Positions 25,231 through 33,319 of a DNA stretch of 51,236 bases are shown piece by piece. Position 1 is the first letter of the stretch, and every line of letters starts with the position of its first letter. Source of the DNA: Methanosarcinales archaeon (GTDB lineage: Archaea > Halobacteriota > Syntropharchaeia > Alkanophagales > Methanospirareceae); NCBI GenBank assembly GCA_030611585.1, contig JAUWPM010000003.1:1-51236 (forward strand), in the 5' to 3' direction. Both the position numbers and the translations under genes were made by a program. Under the pieces are notes generated by a model that had not been told where the DNA came from, searched no databases, and was given only the letters and a program-made list of their open reading frames with translations.

Positions 25231-25252
25231 TTTCTTGTGAAATCTCGTGGTT
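25231..25252 (-). repeat. Dispersed short repeat
   Basis: Reverse complement reads AACCACGAGATTTCACAAGA, the same family as 1760, 2083 and 40125. It lies in inverted orientation relative to the diverged copy at 16657. Confidence 0.4.
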
Positions 25253-25299
25253 TTTCATGTGGTCAATTTGCACTCTGCATTTTGCAATTAATCAGTTAG

Positions 25300-25659
25300 T
25301 CATACCATGCTCCTGATAGCAGCCTTTACCTTCTCTCTCTGTGGCTTAAGTAATTCAAAATCAACGCCTTTATCCACAGCCACGAGGAATATAAGCTCTC
25401 CACTTTTCTCCGTTAATACCACACCACCGTCAGCCTTCGCTATTAGCTCTTCTATCTCGCCCTTTTTAAGCAGTCGCGTGCATTTCTCCGCCGTTCTTGT
25501 CATCATCGCTACCACTGTTGAGAATGGTGATACCATCTCTGGAATATGCTTGTTACAAAATGCTACCATTACCCCCTCTCTTGTGACCACCGCCGAGGCA
25601 TTCACGCCTTCTGTTTCTACCAAATCCTTTAGCGCAAGCTCAAGTTCTGACCCGTTCAC
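25300..25659 (-). CDS. Roadblock/LC7-domain protein
   Basis: 119 residues covering a single roadblock/LC7 domain: LKDLVETEGVNASAVVTREG, a central FSTVVAMMTRTAEKCTRLL helix, and ADGGVVLTEKSGELIFLVAV. Prokaryotic roadblock proteins (MglB type) dimerise and often act with small GTPases; no GTPase is encoded nearby. It overlaps the upstream membrane-protein gene by 4 bases, so the two are coupled and the roadblock protein may be recruited to the membrane by it. Confidence 0.88.
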   Translation of the reverse strand: MNGSELELALKDLVETEGVNASAVVTREGVMVAFCNKHIPEMVSPFSTVVAMMTRTAEKCTRLLKKGEIEELIAKADGGVVLTEKSGELIFLVAVDKGVDFELLKPQREKVKAAIRSMV

Positions 25660-25973
25660 TTGTCTCCTTTTTCATCCCATAATTTTACCGCAGCTACTGC
25701 CAATACGTATATTCCAATCACTAATGTGACCTTACTAATCACAAAAAACACCCCATCCTTGGGAACGCGCTCTTCATATAACCCCGCGTATGTGCAATAT
25801 GCCCGGCACAAAGAGCCAATGGCCATAAATGCACCCGAAGCTGCTATTATATCCCATCCTAATTTGAATATGGCGAAACGGAATTTCCTTTGCGCGTAGA
25901 TTGCCACTGCTAATATGAGAATACCTGCGACAAAATTGACCAATTCCACTACGGTTGCGCTGTCTATCATCAT
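25656..25973 (-). CDS. Small three-helix membrane protein
   Basis: About 105 residues with three hydrophobic helices (VVELVNFVAGILILAVAIYA, WDIIAASGAFMAIGSL, VISKVTLVIGIYVLAVAAV) and a charged C-terminus. The track ORF starts at 26087, which would overlap the tfb start and add a non-homologous N-terminus; I choose the ATG at 25973 (MMIDSATVVELV). I recognise no family. Translationally coupled to the roadblock protein. Confidence 0.75.
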   Translation of the reverse strand: MMIDSATVVELVNFVAGILILAVAIYAQRKFRFAIFKLGWDIIAASGAFMAIGSLCRAYCTYAGLYEERVPKDGVFFVISKVTLVIGIYVLAVAAVKLWDEKGDK

Positions 25974-26040
25974 CTCATGAACCAAATTTATTTTTTCCTT
26001 TTTAAAGAAAGATTTTATGCAATAAGAACTACATATAATT

Positions 26041-26961
26041 ATGGACGAGAGAATACGAAAATGTCCGGAATGCGGGTCCAAAAACATAATAACGGATCCT
26101 AAGCACGCAGAGCTTTACTGCGCCGATTGTGGTGTAGTAATAGCAGAGAGTATCGTGGACCTCGGACCCGAATGGCGTGCGTATGACGCAGAACAAGCAT
26201 CTAAAAAAGTGAGAACAGGTCCACCGATGAGCTACAGAATCCATAATAAAGGGCTGAGTACTCCTATGCCAAAATTGCCTATGCGAACGAAAAGATTGCG
26301 AGGGATAATAAGTATGGATAGTAGTGAAAAGACCCTTGCCCTCGCACTTGGTGAGATAGATAGGATGGCATCTGCACTCAAGCTGCCGAATGACATCAGG
26401 GAGGCGACTTCGGTGTTATACCGAAAAGCGGTGAAGCAGAATTTGATTAAAGGGCGGAGTATAGAAGAATTGGTCTCGGCGATGCTGTACGTTACTTGCA
26501 GGCAGTTTGGAGTGCCACGAACACTGAAAGAGATTGCAAAAGTATCAAGAATGCCTTTGAAGAAAATAAGGAGAGCATATCTTTTTCTCTTAAAGAAGTT
26601 GGAGATAAAGCTTGCACCCGCAGACCCTGCGCTTTACGTACCTCGGTTTTGCTCCGAGCTGGGATTGAGTGATGCAATAAGGGAAAGAGCGATAGAGATA
26701 ATACATAAGGATAAGGGAACGGGAGCAGCGAAGGGGTGGTCACCGACGGGAACAGCCGCTGCGGCAATCTACATTGTTGCGAATTTAAGTGGCACTGGTG
26801 AGTATCGGGATGAGAAGGAAATAGCCAAAGTCGCAGGTACAACTCCGATTACACTTCGGAACAGGTATAAGGAATTGGAGAAGAGGTTAAAGTTAAATAC
26901 TGTCCCCCCATATCCTTGTCAAGAAAAAAGGAAGAAATCTTTTGTAATGGCGATTATTTAA
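26041..26961 (+). CDS. tfb: Transcription initiation factor TFB
   Basis: 306 residues. N-terminal zinc ribbon (CPECGSKNIITDPKHAELYCADCG), the B-reader/linker around PEWRAYDAEQ, then two cyclin folds (about 110-195 and 205-295) with SRMPLKKIRRAYLFLLKKL in the first and VAGTTPITLRNRYKELEKRL, the BRE-recognition helix, in the second. TFB bridges TBP-TATA and RNA polymerase. The RTGPPMSYRIHNKGLST segment matches the conserved RTG-P-hinge. Slightly short at the C-terminus compared with the common 330-residue form. A T/A-rich TATA-like element is about 35 bases upstream. Confidence 0.96.
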   Translation: MDERIRKCPECGSKNIITDPKHAELYCADCGVVIAESIVDLGPEWRAYDAEQASKKVRTGPPMSYRIHNKGLSTPMPKLPMRTKRLRGIISMDSSEKTLALALGEIDRMASALKLPNDIREATSVLYRKAVKQNLIKGRSIEELVSAMLYVTCRQFGVPRTLKEIAKVSRMPLKKIRRAYLFLLKKLEIKLAPADPALYVPRFCSELGLSDAIRERAIEIIHKDKGTGAAKGWSPTGTAAAAIYIVANLSGTGEYRDEKEIAKVAGTTPITLRNRYKELEKRLKLNTVPPYPCQEKRKKSFVMAII

Positions 26962-26967
26962 AGGCAA

Positions 26968-28464
26968 TCACTTACAAACGCACTCATATAACCTATCCCG
27001 TAACACATCCGCATCGTATTTCTGCTTCTCCAGGCTCAACCTTAAATTCCCTACTTCTTCCGCAATCTCTTCTTCTCCCACGCTCTCTCTTATCCATCGC
27101 TCAAAATCGCCTCTTCCTATGTATTCCTTTATAGCCTCTTCTGCTTCCTCTTCCGGCATTCTCTTTATATAGTTACACAATCCCTTCAAACTCCGTACCT
27201 TTTCCTCATTCCGAAATACGAAAGGGTAATCTGCTTCTTTTATCTTCGCTCTTAAGCGGACATCGAAATCGTGAATGACGGATAAGAAGGTGACAAAAGC
27301 ATCGTAAGGCTTTTCAAAATGGGAGAAGTAACTATGTACGTCACCCGATGCGCCGCCTACCGTGAACATATAATAAAGATGATCACTTATGCCAAGGTAT
27401 CGCCATATTTTTAGCAGTTCTTCATTCTCTGACTCCTTTACATAAGGTTCAAGCCATCTCAGATAGTCATAACATGCCCACTGCATTGTGTTACCGATGA
27501 AGCACGAAGTGTCTTTCTCTATATCAGCCCACGATGTCGTCTCTAAATTCCTCACGTCTATCACTCCTATCGGCTCATACTTCTCTATTATCTCCGAAGG
27601 GGTTGAAAATTCCATCTCGCAGTTCAATACCTGCTGAGGAAGGTCACGGAGAAACTCAAATATCCCGGTATCTTCCCAGTGATGCTCCCCAAACGTTTCA
27701 TAATCCAAAAAGAGGTTTATACATTGTCCCGGTGTTGCATTGAGCCATGAAGCATATTTAGAAGCACTCAAAGGATACTCTTTCCAGCTCTTTAGAGAAA
27801 ATCTAAATCCTACATCATCTGTTAGCGGATAATCTCTGAGAAGCACTTTCAGATTCTTGCAGCCCACCGGCATATAAACGTAGTTTGGTGACTTCCCGTT
27901 CAATACCCTCTCCACGCCTTCGGCTAAAATCCCTCGATAGCCCATCTCCTCTGCGAGTCTCGCTATTCGGTTGTTATACAGCAGTTCGGTATTTTCAAAA
28001 AAGACAGGTTCGTATCCGATTAAATCACGCATTAATTCTCGATGCATTCTGACCTGCTCGATAAATTCGCCTTCTTCCTCATAGAGACCCACCAGCGAAT
28101 GATAATATGTCTGGTCTATGAACTCCACTTTTCTACTCGACGCAAGCTGTCTGAAATCATCCAGTATATCCTTACCATAACCATATCTCTCGCATTGCTC
28201 CACAAACACGCCGGAGACGCTGTATGCGACTTTAAAATCGCGGTATTCGTCTATCAGCCTTAAAATCATTTCATTCGTGGGGCGATAGCATTTTCTCGCA
28301 ACCTTTTCAAATACTTCCCGGTCTTTATCCGCGAAGAAGTAATAATCGAAAAGGTCTTCTACCTTCGCGCTCCTCTTGAACATTTGCTTATTCCAGAAGA
28401 AGTCTTTTCTCAGCCTGAACGGTTGATGAACCTCAAAAGCAAGGCAGATACTCTTCTTTGTCAT
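26968..28464 (-). CDS. GH57 alpha-amylase-type glycoside hydrolase
   Basis: 498 residues. GH57 motifs in order: EVHQPFR (His13, Gln14), FFENTELLYNN with probable nucleophile Glu160, and FLDYETFGEHH with probable acid/base Asp254. The family includes alpha-amylase, 4-alpha-glucanotransferase and branching enzymes; this one, with the DYETFGEH block, resembles archaeal GH57 alpha-amylases annotated near glycogen genes. No signal peptide, so it is cytosolic. The stop lies 6 bases from the convergent tfb stop. It sits downstream of a GT4 glycosyltransferase with 120 bases between. Confidence 0.88.
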   Translation of the reverse strand: MTKKSICLAFEVHQPFRLRKDFFWNKQMFKRSAKVEDLFDYYFFADKDREVFEKVARKCYRPTNEMILRLIDEYRDFKVAYSVSGVFVEQCERYGYGKDILDDFRQLASSRKVEFIDQTYYHSLVGLYEEEGEFIEQVRMHRELMRDLIGYEPVFFENTELLYNNRIARLAEEMGYRGILAEGVERVLNGKSPNYVYMPVGCKNLKVLLRDYPLTDDVGFRFSLKSWKEYPLSASKYASWLNATPGQCINLFLDYETFGEHHWEDTGIFEFLRDLPQQVLNCEMEFSTPSEIIEKYEPIGVIDVRNLETTSWADIEKDTSCFIGNTMQWACYDYLRWLEPYVKESENEELLKIWRYLGISDHLYYMFTVGGASGDVHSYFSHFEKPYDAFVTFLSVIHDFDVRLRAKIKEADYPFVFRNEEKVRSLKGLCNYIKRMPEEEAEEAIKEYIGRGDFERWIRESVGEEEIAEEVGNLRLSLEKQKYDADVLRDRLYECVCK

Positions 28465-28480
28465 TTGCTTTACGCCTTCT

Positions 28481-28502
28481 ATTTATTTATTTACTTACTT
28501 AC
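28481..28502. repeat. Tetranucleotide repeat in the GH57 upstream region
   Basis: (ATTT)3 followed by (ACTT)2-3, on the minus strand (GTAA)n(ATAA)n, 17 bases upstream of the GH57 start codon. It may be part of its AT-rich promoter; slippage could vary spacing. Confidence 0.5.
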
Positions 28503-28584
28503 ATGATATAGTAAATAAAATTTCAGCTCAGCCACAGCGTTGAGTTTTTTGAAGATCTCAGAAGGCGTTAGAAATGCTGCAGAC

Positions 28585-29847
28585 TCATTCCTTCCTGTTC
28601 CCCACTTCCCTTATCACTTCCTCGTATATTCCAATTGTGTATTCCGCGATTTTATCCCAGGTGAAATACTTTTTCACACGTCTTCTACCTCTTTTTCCCA
28701 TTTCTCTTGCGGCGTCCATATCCCCCAGCAGAGAATTTATCCCCCATGCTATATCCGCGGAATTGTTGCCATCAACGTGAACGCCTGTCTGATCATGTCC
28801 TAAAGGAATAACAAAATCGCGGAATCCACTGATGCCTCCGGCGCCAACCACAGCAGGCTTCTCCATTGCCATCGCTTCCAGTGCAATAATGCCAAAAGGC
28901 TCGTACACGGAAGGGGCGACAAATATATCGCAGGCACTATAATGCAATATCCTTTCCTCTTCAGATACGAACTCAAATCTTGTCTTCACTTTATCCCCCA
29001 TGCCCAATCTATTTATCAGGTCGGAAACCGTTCGCTCTAACTCTCCTTTTCCAAGAATCACCAGTTTAGCCTCAGGATGCTTGCTTATAATAGTAGGCAT
29101 TGCTTTCACCAGATTTATTACGCCTTTTACACCTGTTAATCTGCCCACGAACAGAATCATCTTCTCTTCCGGTCCTATCCCATACTCATCGCGCAATTCT
29201 TGCACCTCCTCTCGATTTAGTCTGTTCTGGTCATACTTATCCAGATAGACGCCATTCCAACAGACTCTTATCTTCGCGGTGTCGAAGCCATGCCTTATCA
29301 GGTCCTCTTCCATCGGATAACTTACCGTTATTATCCTGTCTGCGGCATTGGCTGCGGTTTCCTCAATATGTGTCACCGTCTTTGAACCGCCATCGAGTGA
29401 ACGACCCCATTCGGTGGAATGGAGATGAAAAACAAAGGGCAAACCTGTCTCCTGCTTTACCATTATCCCCGCCATCGCACTCAGCCAGTCATGTGCACAG
29501 ATTATATCGAAGTTATAGCCTTCCTTCTTTATGAGTTCGTTCACGAGCTTCGCAGCACTCAGCACATTGTAAACAAGTATATCATTGAAGAATTTTATTC
29601 CTGTGCTCCATCTTTTCAGGTCTTCCGTCAGGAACAACGGAAGTATATTGCTGCCGTCTACGAGCATCGGTCTATTAACGTCAATGCCTTTTGATCTCTC
29701 TCTCGTTTTTAGCGTTCCGTCGTTCATCGTAAATACAGATATGTCATGCCCTAATTCCTGTATCGCCGGGCAAATATTCTCTGCGTAAGTTCCCAAGCCG
29801 CCGATTATTCTCGGGGGATATTCCCAAACGAAATAACCTATTCTCAT
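28585..29847 (-). CDS. GT4-family glycosyltransferase (glycogen-synthase-like), third copy
   Basis: 420 residues, GT-B fold. YFVWEYPPRIIGGLGTYAEN carries the donor loop; CAHDWLSAMAG and HSTEWGRS follow; ILFVGRLTGVKGV opens domain 2; EPFGIIALEAMA is the E-x7-E motif. This one has an extra segment around PLFLTEDLKRWSTGIKFFND, as in archaeal glycogen synthases of the GT4/GT5-like group. It is followed by the GH57 enzyme. The ATG is preceded by an extended TATATATATATA box 23-35 bases upstream. Confidence 0.88.
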   Translation of the reverse strand: MRIGYFVWEYPPRIIGGLGTYAENICPAIQELGHDISVFTMNDGTLKTRERSKGIDVNRPMLVDGSNILPLFLTEDLKRWSTGIKFFNDILVYNVLSAAKLVNELIKKEGYNFDIICAHDWLSAMAGIMVKQETGLPFVFHLHSTEWGRSLDGGSKTVTHIEETAANAADRIITVSYPMEEDLIRHGFDTAKIRVCWNGVYLDKYDQNRLNREEVQELRDEYGIGPEEKMILFVGRLTGVKGVINLVKAMPTIISKHPEAKLVILGKGELERTVSDLINRLGMGDKVKTRFEFVSEEERILHYSACDIFVAPSVYEPFGIIALEAMAMEKPAVVGAGGISGFRDFVIPLGHDQTGVHVDGNNSADIAWGINSLLGDMDAAREMGKRGRRRVKKYFTWDKIAEYTIGIYEEVIREVGNRKE

Positions 29848-29869
29848 GTTTATCAGTTTTGCCTTTTGG

Positions 29870-29921
29870 ATATATATATATACGTTTTATCTTGCCTCGC
29901 ATCCACAGAATGATTTATATT
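29870..29921. promoter_or_regulatory. Divergent TATA boxes for GT4 and GalT-like genes
   Basis: TATATATATATA (29871-29882) fits the leftward GT4 gene starting at 29847. TGATTTATAT (29911-29920) lies 25-35 bases before the ATG at 29946 and rules out the longer track start at 29859, which is upstream of this TATA box. Confidence 0.6.
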
Positions 29922-29945
29922 CCAATCATTAAAAGAGAAAGCAAA

Positions 29946-30974
29946 ATGAAATACGAAATAACAGAACTCGACAAGCTCGTTGAGCAACTTTCAAGCGATG
30001 TCAGGGAGTTGTTCAAACGCTTTTATTCGTTTGATATTTCCACAGGCACTTTGAAGGTTCCGGAAGAGATGGAGGACTGGGTGAAAAAGCGGTTTGGCTC
30101 TGTTGAGCGAGTCGAAAATCAGCGAATAGTGTCTATAAAGAACAAGTTTACCGGTGAACACAGCCTATTTAACAAGTTAAGGCTTGATAGACCAGTGGAC
30201 GCGAAATCAGCGATTGCGTTGGAAGAGCTGAAAGGGAAGGGGGAATGTCTTTTTTGCAATCCCGAAAAGCAAACACCCACAGACGTTTTTGGCAGAGTGA
30301 AGGGAAAGAATTGTATCACGGCAAGCAATATAGCAAAGTATGATTCTTTCCACAGCTTGATAATTTTCAATGAACATAACCCTTTGACGATAAAGGGTGA
30401 ATGGATAGAGGATTACTTAAGAACCGCCGAGCGCTGGTTTGAAGAGGTATGCAAATCAGAGGAGAAGGAACTGCAGAAGTTTTTCATGTGGAACTGTCTC
30501 TGGAGGAGTGGAGCTTCGATTATTCACGGTCATATACAATTGACTGCTTCGCGGATGAGGTATGGTAAATTGGAAGTTTTAGAAAAAGCTATGGCGGAGT
30601 ATGAAAAAGAATTCAAATCTGATTATATTGATGATTTATATAATGTTCATAAGACTTTGGGGCTTGCAAAAGAGAATAAAGGAGAACGAATATTGTTTTA
30701 TTTGACGCCGATAAAAGAGAAAGAGATTATTGTTGTCAGCAAGGCGAGAAGAAGCGATGGAATGGCGGATACGATTTATGAATTATTGAAGAGTTATCTC
30801 GATATGGGTGTGCAGTCTTTCAATCTCGCTATCTTTCAGTTGGGGAATTATCATATCGCCAGGCTTGTGGATAGAGGTTCTTTAACTGATAAAAATTCAG
30901 ATATAGGAGCCATGGAACTTTATGCAGCTTCTGTTATCTCTTCGGATCCTTTCAAGTTAGCACAGGCTATTTAA
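29946..30974 (+). CDS. GalT-like nucleotidyltransferase (HIT superfamily)
   Basis: 342 residues from the ATG at 29946 (MKYEITELDKLV); the track start at 29859 adds 29 residues upstream of the TATA box. CLFC (101-104) is a half zinc site, FHSLIIFNEHNPLTI corresponds to the GalT core, and HGHIQL (194-199) is the H-x-H-x-Q active site in which the second His is uridylylated. GalT exchanges UMP between UDP-glucose and galactose-1-P; members of this archaeal subgroup may instead be sugar-1-phosphate adenylyl- or uridylyltransferases or phosphorylases. Context (glucan genes on both sides) suggests sugar-1-phosphate handling. Confidence 0.82.
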   Translation: MKYEITELDKLVEQLSSDVRELFKRFYSFDISTGTLKVPEEMEDWVKKRFGSVERVENQRIVSIKNKFTGEHSLFNKLRLDRPVDAKSAIALEELKGKGECLFCNPEKQTPTDVFGRVKGKNCITASNIAKYDSFHSLIIFNEHNPLTIKGEWIEDYLRTAERWFEEVCKSEEKELQKFFMWNCLWRSGASIIHGHIQLTASRMRYGKLEVLEKAMAEYEKEFKSDYIDDLYNVHKTLGLAKENKGERILFYLTPIKEKEIIVVSKARRSDGMADTIYELLKSYLDMGVQSFNLAIFQLGNYHIARLVDRGSLTDKNSDIGAMELYAASVISSDPFKLAQAI

Positions 30975-30983
30975 TCGAACTTT

Positions 30984-31241
30984 TCAAGGTGAACGCCCAA
31001 CGCCCGCATTGCAGAAAACCATTATTTTATACCTGTCTATATGGTCTCTAATCCATTCTACTGCTTCTTTCATCTGTTCTGAAGGTATGGGTTGCATATC
31101 AACGATGGGAACTTTTTGATAAAGGCGGTTTGTTTCAATATCCTTCTCCTTCGCCACATTTAATAGCGCTGTGATCTCAGAAGGTGGTTTTAACGCATCT
31201 TCATGACTACCAATAGCCAGGTTGTGTAGGATGAATTTCAT
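30984..31241 (-). pseudogene. Dual-specificity-phosphatase-like fragment truncated after its P-loop
   Basis: 85 residues from the ATG at 31241, whose ATGA overlaps the stop of the upstream debranching-enzyme gene (the track start at 31271 is less likely). FILHNLAIGSHEDAL starts a DUSP-type fold and VFCNAGVGRSP is the C-x5-R phosphatase loop. Immediately after it comes TGA, so the roughly 50 C-terminal residues (the helices that pack on the P-loop) are missing. No continuation exists in the other frames before the convergent galT-like stop 10 bases away. Archaeal and plant relatives act on phosphorylated glucans, so a phosphoglucan role would fit, but this copy is probably inactive. A sequencing error is less likely because no downstream homology remains. 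Confidence 0.65.
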
Positions 31242-33319
31242 ATTCCTGCCTCCAAAAAAGGGTCCACCCACTGCGACCAGAACTGAACCGGGTTCTTAAC
31301 CGGCGTCATTTCTCCATTATCCGGGCTGAACAGCTCGCTATTGTAAAACACAAAGCCTTCGTTCATTTGATGCTCTAAATTACTCCTCAGTAACCCTTCC
31401 ACCGTTTCTTTTTCAATTTCTCCCGCGGCTCGCAGAATTCTTATCAGATAAGGCGTATCTCTCGGCCAGACCACCGCCTCATGGTATTCCTCATCGCCGT
31501 AATATATCCTTTTCGGGGACTTCTTTACCAATATCCCAAATGGTAAGCCATTCTTTTCCACCAGCAAATTCTTCTTCACTCCTTTGATGAAATCCTTCAA
31601 CTCGTGGTGAGAAAAGACATTTTCATCCAGCAGCAAAGAGAATGCGATTACAGCGGGTGAACCGAGCGTCTTATCCTTTTTACCATCCATCGTTACGATA
31701 TTGTATAAAATATTCTCTTCAGCATCCCAGAATACTTTTTTGAAGTTTCTAATCGCTTTTTCTAATAATGTGGAGAACCCCTCCTCCTTGTTCTTCTTTT
31801 CAGGGTTAAAAGAAGACATGTTTACACATGACCTCAGCATTTTTATCCACTGCGCATTTATCTCAGGCAAGAAATACTTCGGCTTGTTCAGCTCGTCTTC
31901 GTCTCGTGCATCACACCAGGAATCAGGGATTCTTACCGAAACTTTCACTTTTTTCCCTTTTGTTTCCACGTCTCGCTTCGTATCGGTCCACGAATGCCAG
32001 GGAACAACCGATAACAAACCGTTTTCGCGCAGAACCGGCGCGCCATTTATTTTATTCAAATCATTTCTCAAAAAACGAGAGATGGTGAACTCAGCCCTTT
32101 CTAAAATCGCGTCTGTAAAACCTTCGTCCTTTTTACGCTTGAAAAACTCACCCGCGGCGATAAATGCCAGCATGGTTGCATCTGCATTGTTATAATCTAA
32201 TTCCTCGCCCTTCCTCTCCGGGAATCTATTTGGTATCCTTCCGTACTCATCCTGAAAATCGAAGGAGCGTAGTATTATTTCCTGTATCCTTTCGGCATGC
32301 CCAATGCGAAGTAAAGTCTCGATGTTGTTTATAATCCCTTCAAACATGTCTCTGAACCAGGGTGTTCGAAACCAGAAATCTCCGGCTTCATAGAAGAATT
32401 TTTTGTCAACATACATTCCAAATTTGGAAAGCCCGAGTGCTCTGAACGCAATTTCTTGTTTAGTCCCCCGAATTAATTCGGGGGTCTCAATTCCGAGCGA
32501 TTTCACTATTTCTTCCGCTCTCTTTTCTTCTTCACTCTCATCTTTCAACCAATTTTTCCCTTTTTCATTCAGCCACTCGAGTTGTGCTTCTGAATTGCCG
32601 CACGATATCACGAGCAGAGCTGTTGATGTATTCTCCATGGGAATCTCCAGCTCACCTACCGATACGGGATTCCTCATTTCTCCTTTGAAAACCACACCGC
32701 TCTCTGTTTCTTCTCTGAATCCCAAGCCGAGTTTATACCACCATTCAATTTTCTTCTTCTGTGTTCTAACATCGCATTCGTTTACCGTTCTAATCGAGAT
32801 GCATTTCTCATCTCTCCAGATAAGCATACCATCGTTTAGAGTCTTGCAAGAGTGTCTTTTAGGGGCGGACCCTTCGTACATGTGCCTTATATCAACTATC
32901 GGCTCGATTACAACTGAAGATGCGTTACTTTCAAGCGAAACGCAAGCAGTGATGCCGTTTTGCATTGCTCCACTATTCATCAAATAGTAACTGGTCGTGA
33001 GTTTTAAGCGCTCTGCTTCATTTTCGTAATAGTAATTCATCCTCCATGGCGAAACGTTTACGTTCTTTGCAGAAAGCTCAACATATTCTCCCTCCTTCTT
33101 AACGCCCACTGCTATCCCGTCAAGGAAATGGAAATTCTCTCCTTCTATCAACACGGATAAACCTTCATAGGGGTAATCTCGGTTAGGTATAATTTTGTTT
33201 CCAAGAGGAACAGAGAAAACCGACTGAGACCACGAAGCCCGGGGTCTTTTTATAATGGCATGCCGAGTTCGTGCAGGATTTTGGCTCTCTACCGGAAGGA
33301 GATCAATGCTTAAGTTCAT
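31238..33319 (-). CDS. Glycogen debranching enzyme-type amylo-alpha-1,6-glucosidase
   Basis: 693 residues. The N-terminal beta-sandwich (1-270) is followed by an (alpha/alpha)6 catalytic barrel. Motifs: FWFRTPWFRDMFEGI (the W-x-RD-x-F block of the GDE/GH133 family), EYGRIPNRFP, NNADATMLAF, and EYHEAVVWPRDTPYLIRI. It would hydrolyse alpha-1,6 branches of glycogen-like polymers. It overlaps the GH15-type gene by 17 bases and the phosphatase fragment by 4, so it is the centre of an operon from GH57 (35784) downward. No signal peptide. Confidence 0.88.
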   Translation of the reverse strand: MNLSIDLLPVESQNPARTRHAIIKRPRASWSQSVFSVPLGNKIIPNRDYPYEGLSVLIEGENFHFLDGIAVGVKKEGEYVELSAKNVNVSPWRMNYYYENEAERLKLTTSYYLMNSGAMQNGITACVSLESNASSVVIEPIVDIRHMYEGSAPKRHSCKTLNDGMLIWRDEKCISIRTVNECDVRTQKKKIEWWYKLGLGFREETESGVVFKGEMRNPVSVGELEIPMENTSTALLVISCGNSEAQLEWLNEKGKNWLKDESEEEKRAEEIVKSLGIETPELIRGTKQEIAFRALGLSKFGMYVDKKFFYEAGDFWFRTPWFRDMFEGIINNIETLLRIGHAERIQEIILRSFDFQDEYGRIPNRFPERKGEELDYNNADATMLAFIAAGEFFKRKKDEGFTDAILERAEFTISRFLRNDLNKINGAPVLRENGLLSVVPWHSWTDTKRDVETKGKKVKVSVRIPDSWCDARDEDELNKPKYFLPEINAQWIKMLRSCVNMSSFNPEKKNKEEGFSTLLEKAIRNFKKVFWDAEENILYNIVTMDGKKDKTLGSPAVIAFSLLLDENVFSHHELKDFIKGVKKNLLVEKNGLPFGILVKKSPKRIYYGDEEYHEAVVWPRDTPYLIRILRAAGEIEKETVEGLLRSNLEHQMNEGFVFYNSELFSPDNGEMTPVKNPVQFWSQWVDPFLEAGI

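Noticed and set aside
25656-26087. Long form of the three-helix membrane protein
   Set aside because: It would overlap the divergent tfb start; the ATG at 25973 starts the recognisable hydrophobic protein.
29859-30974. Long form of the GalT-like protein
   Set aside because: The track start lies upstream of the TATA box at 29911-29920.
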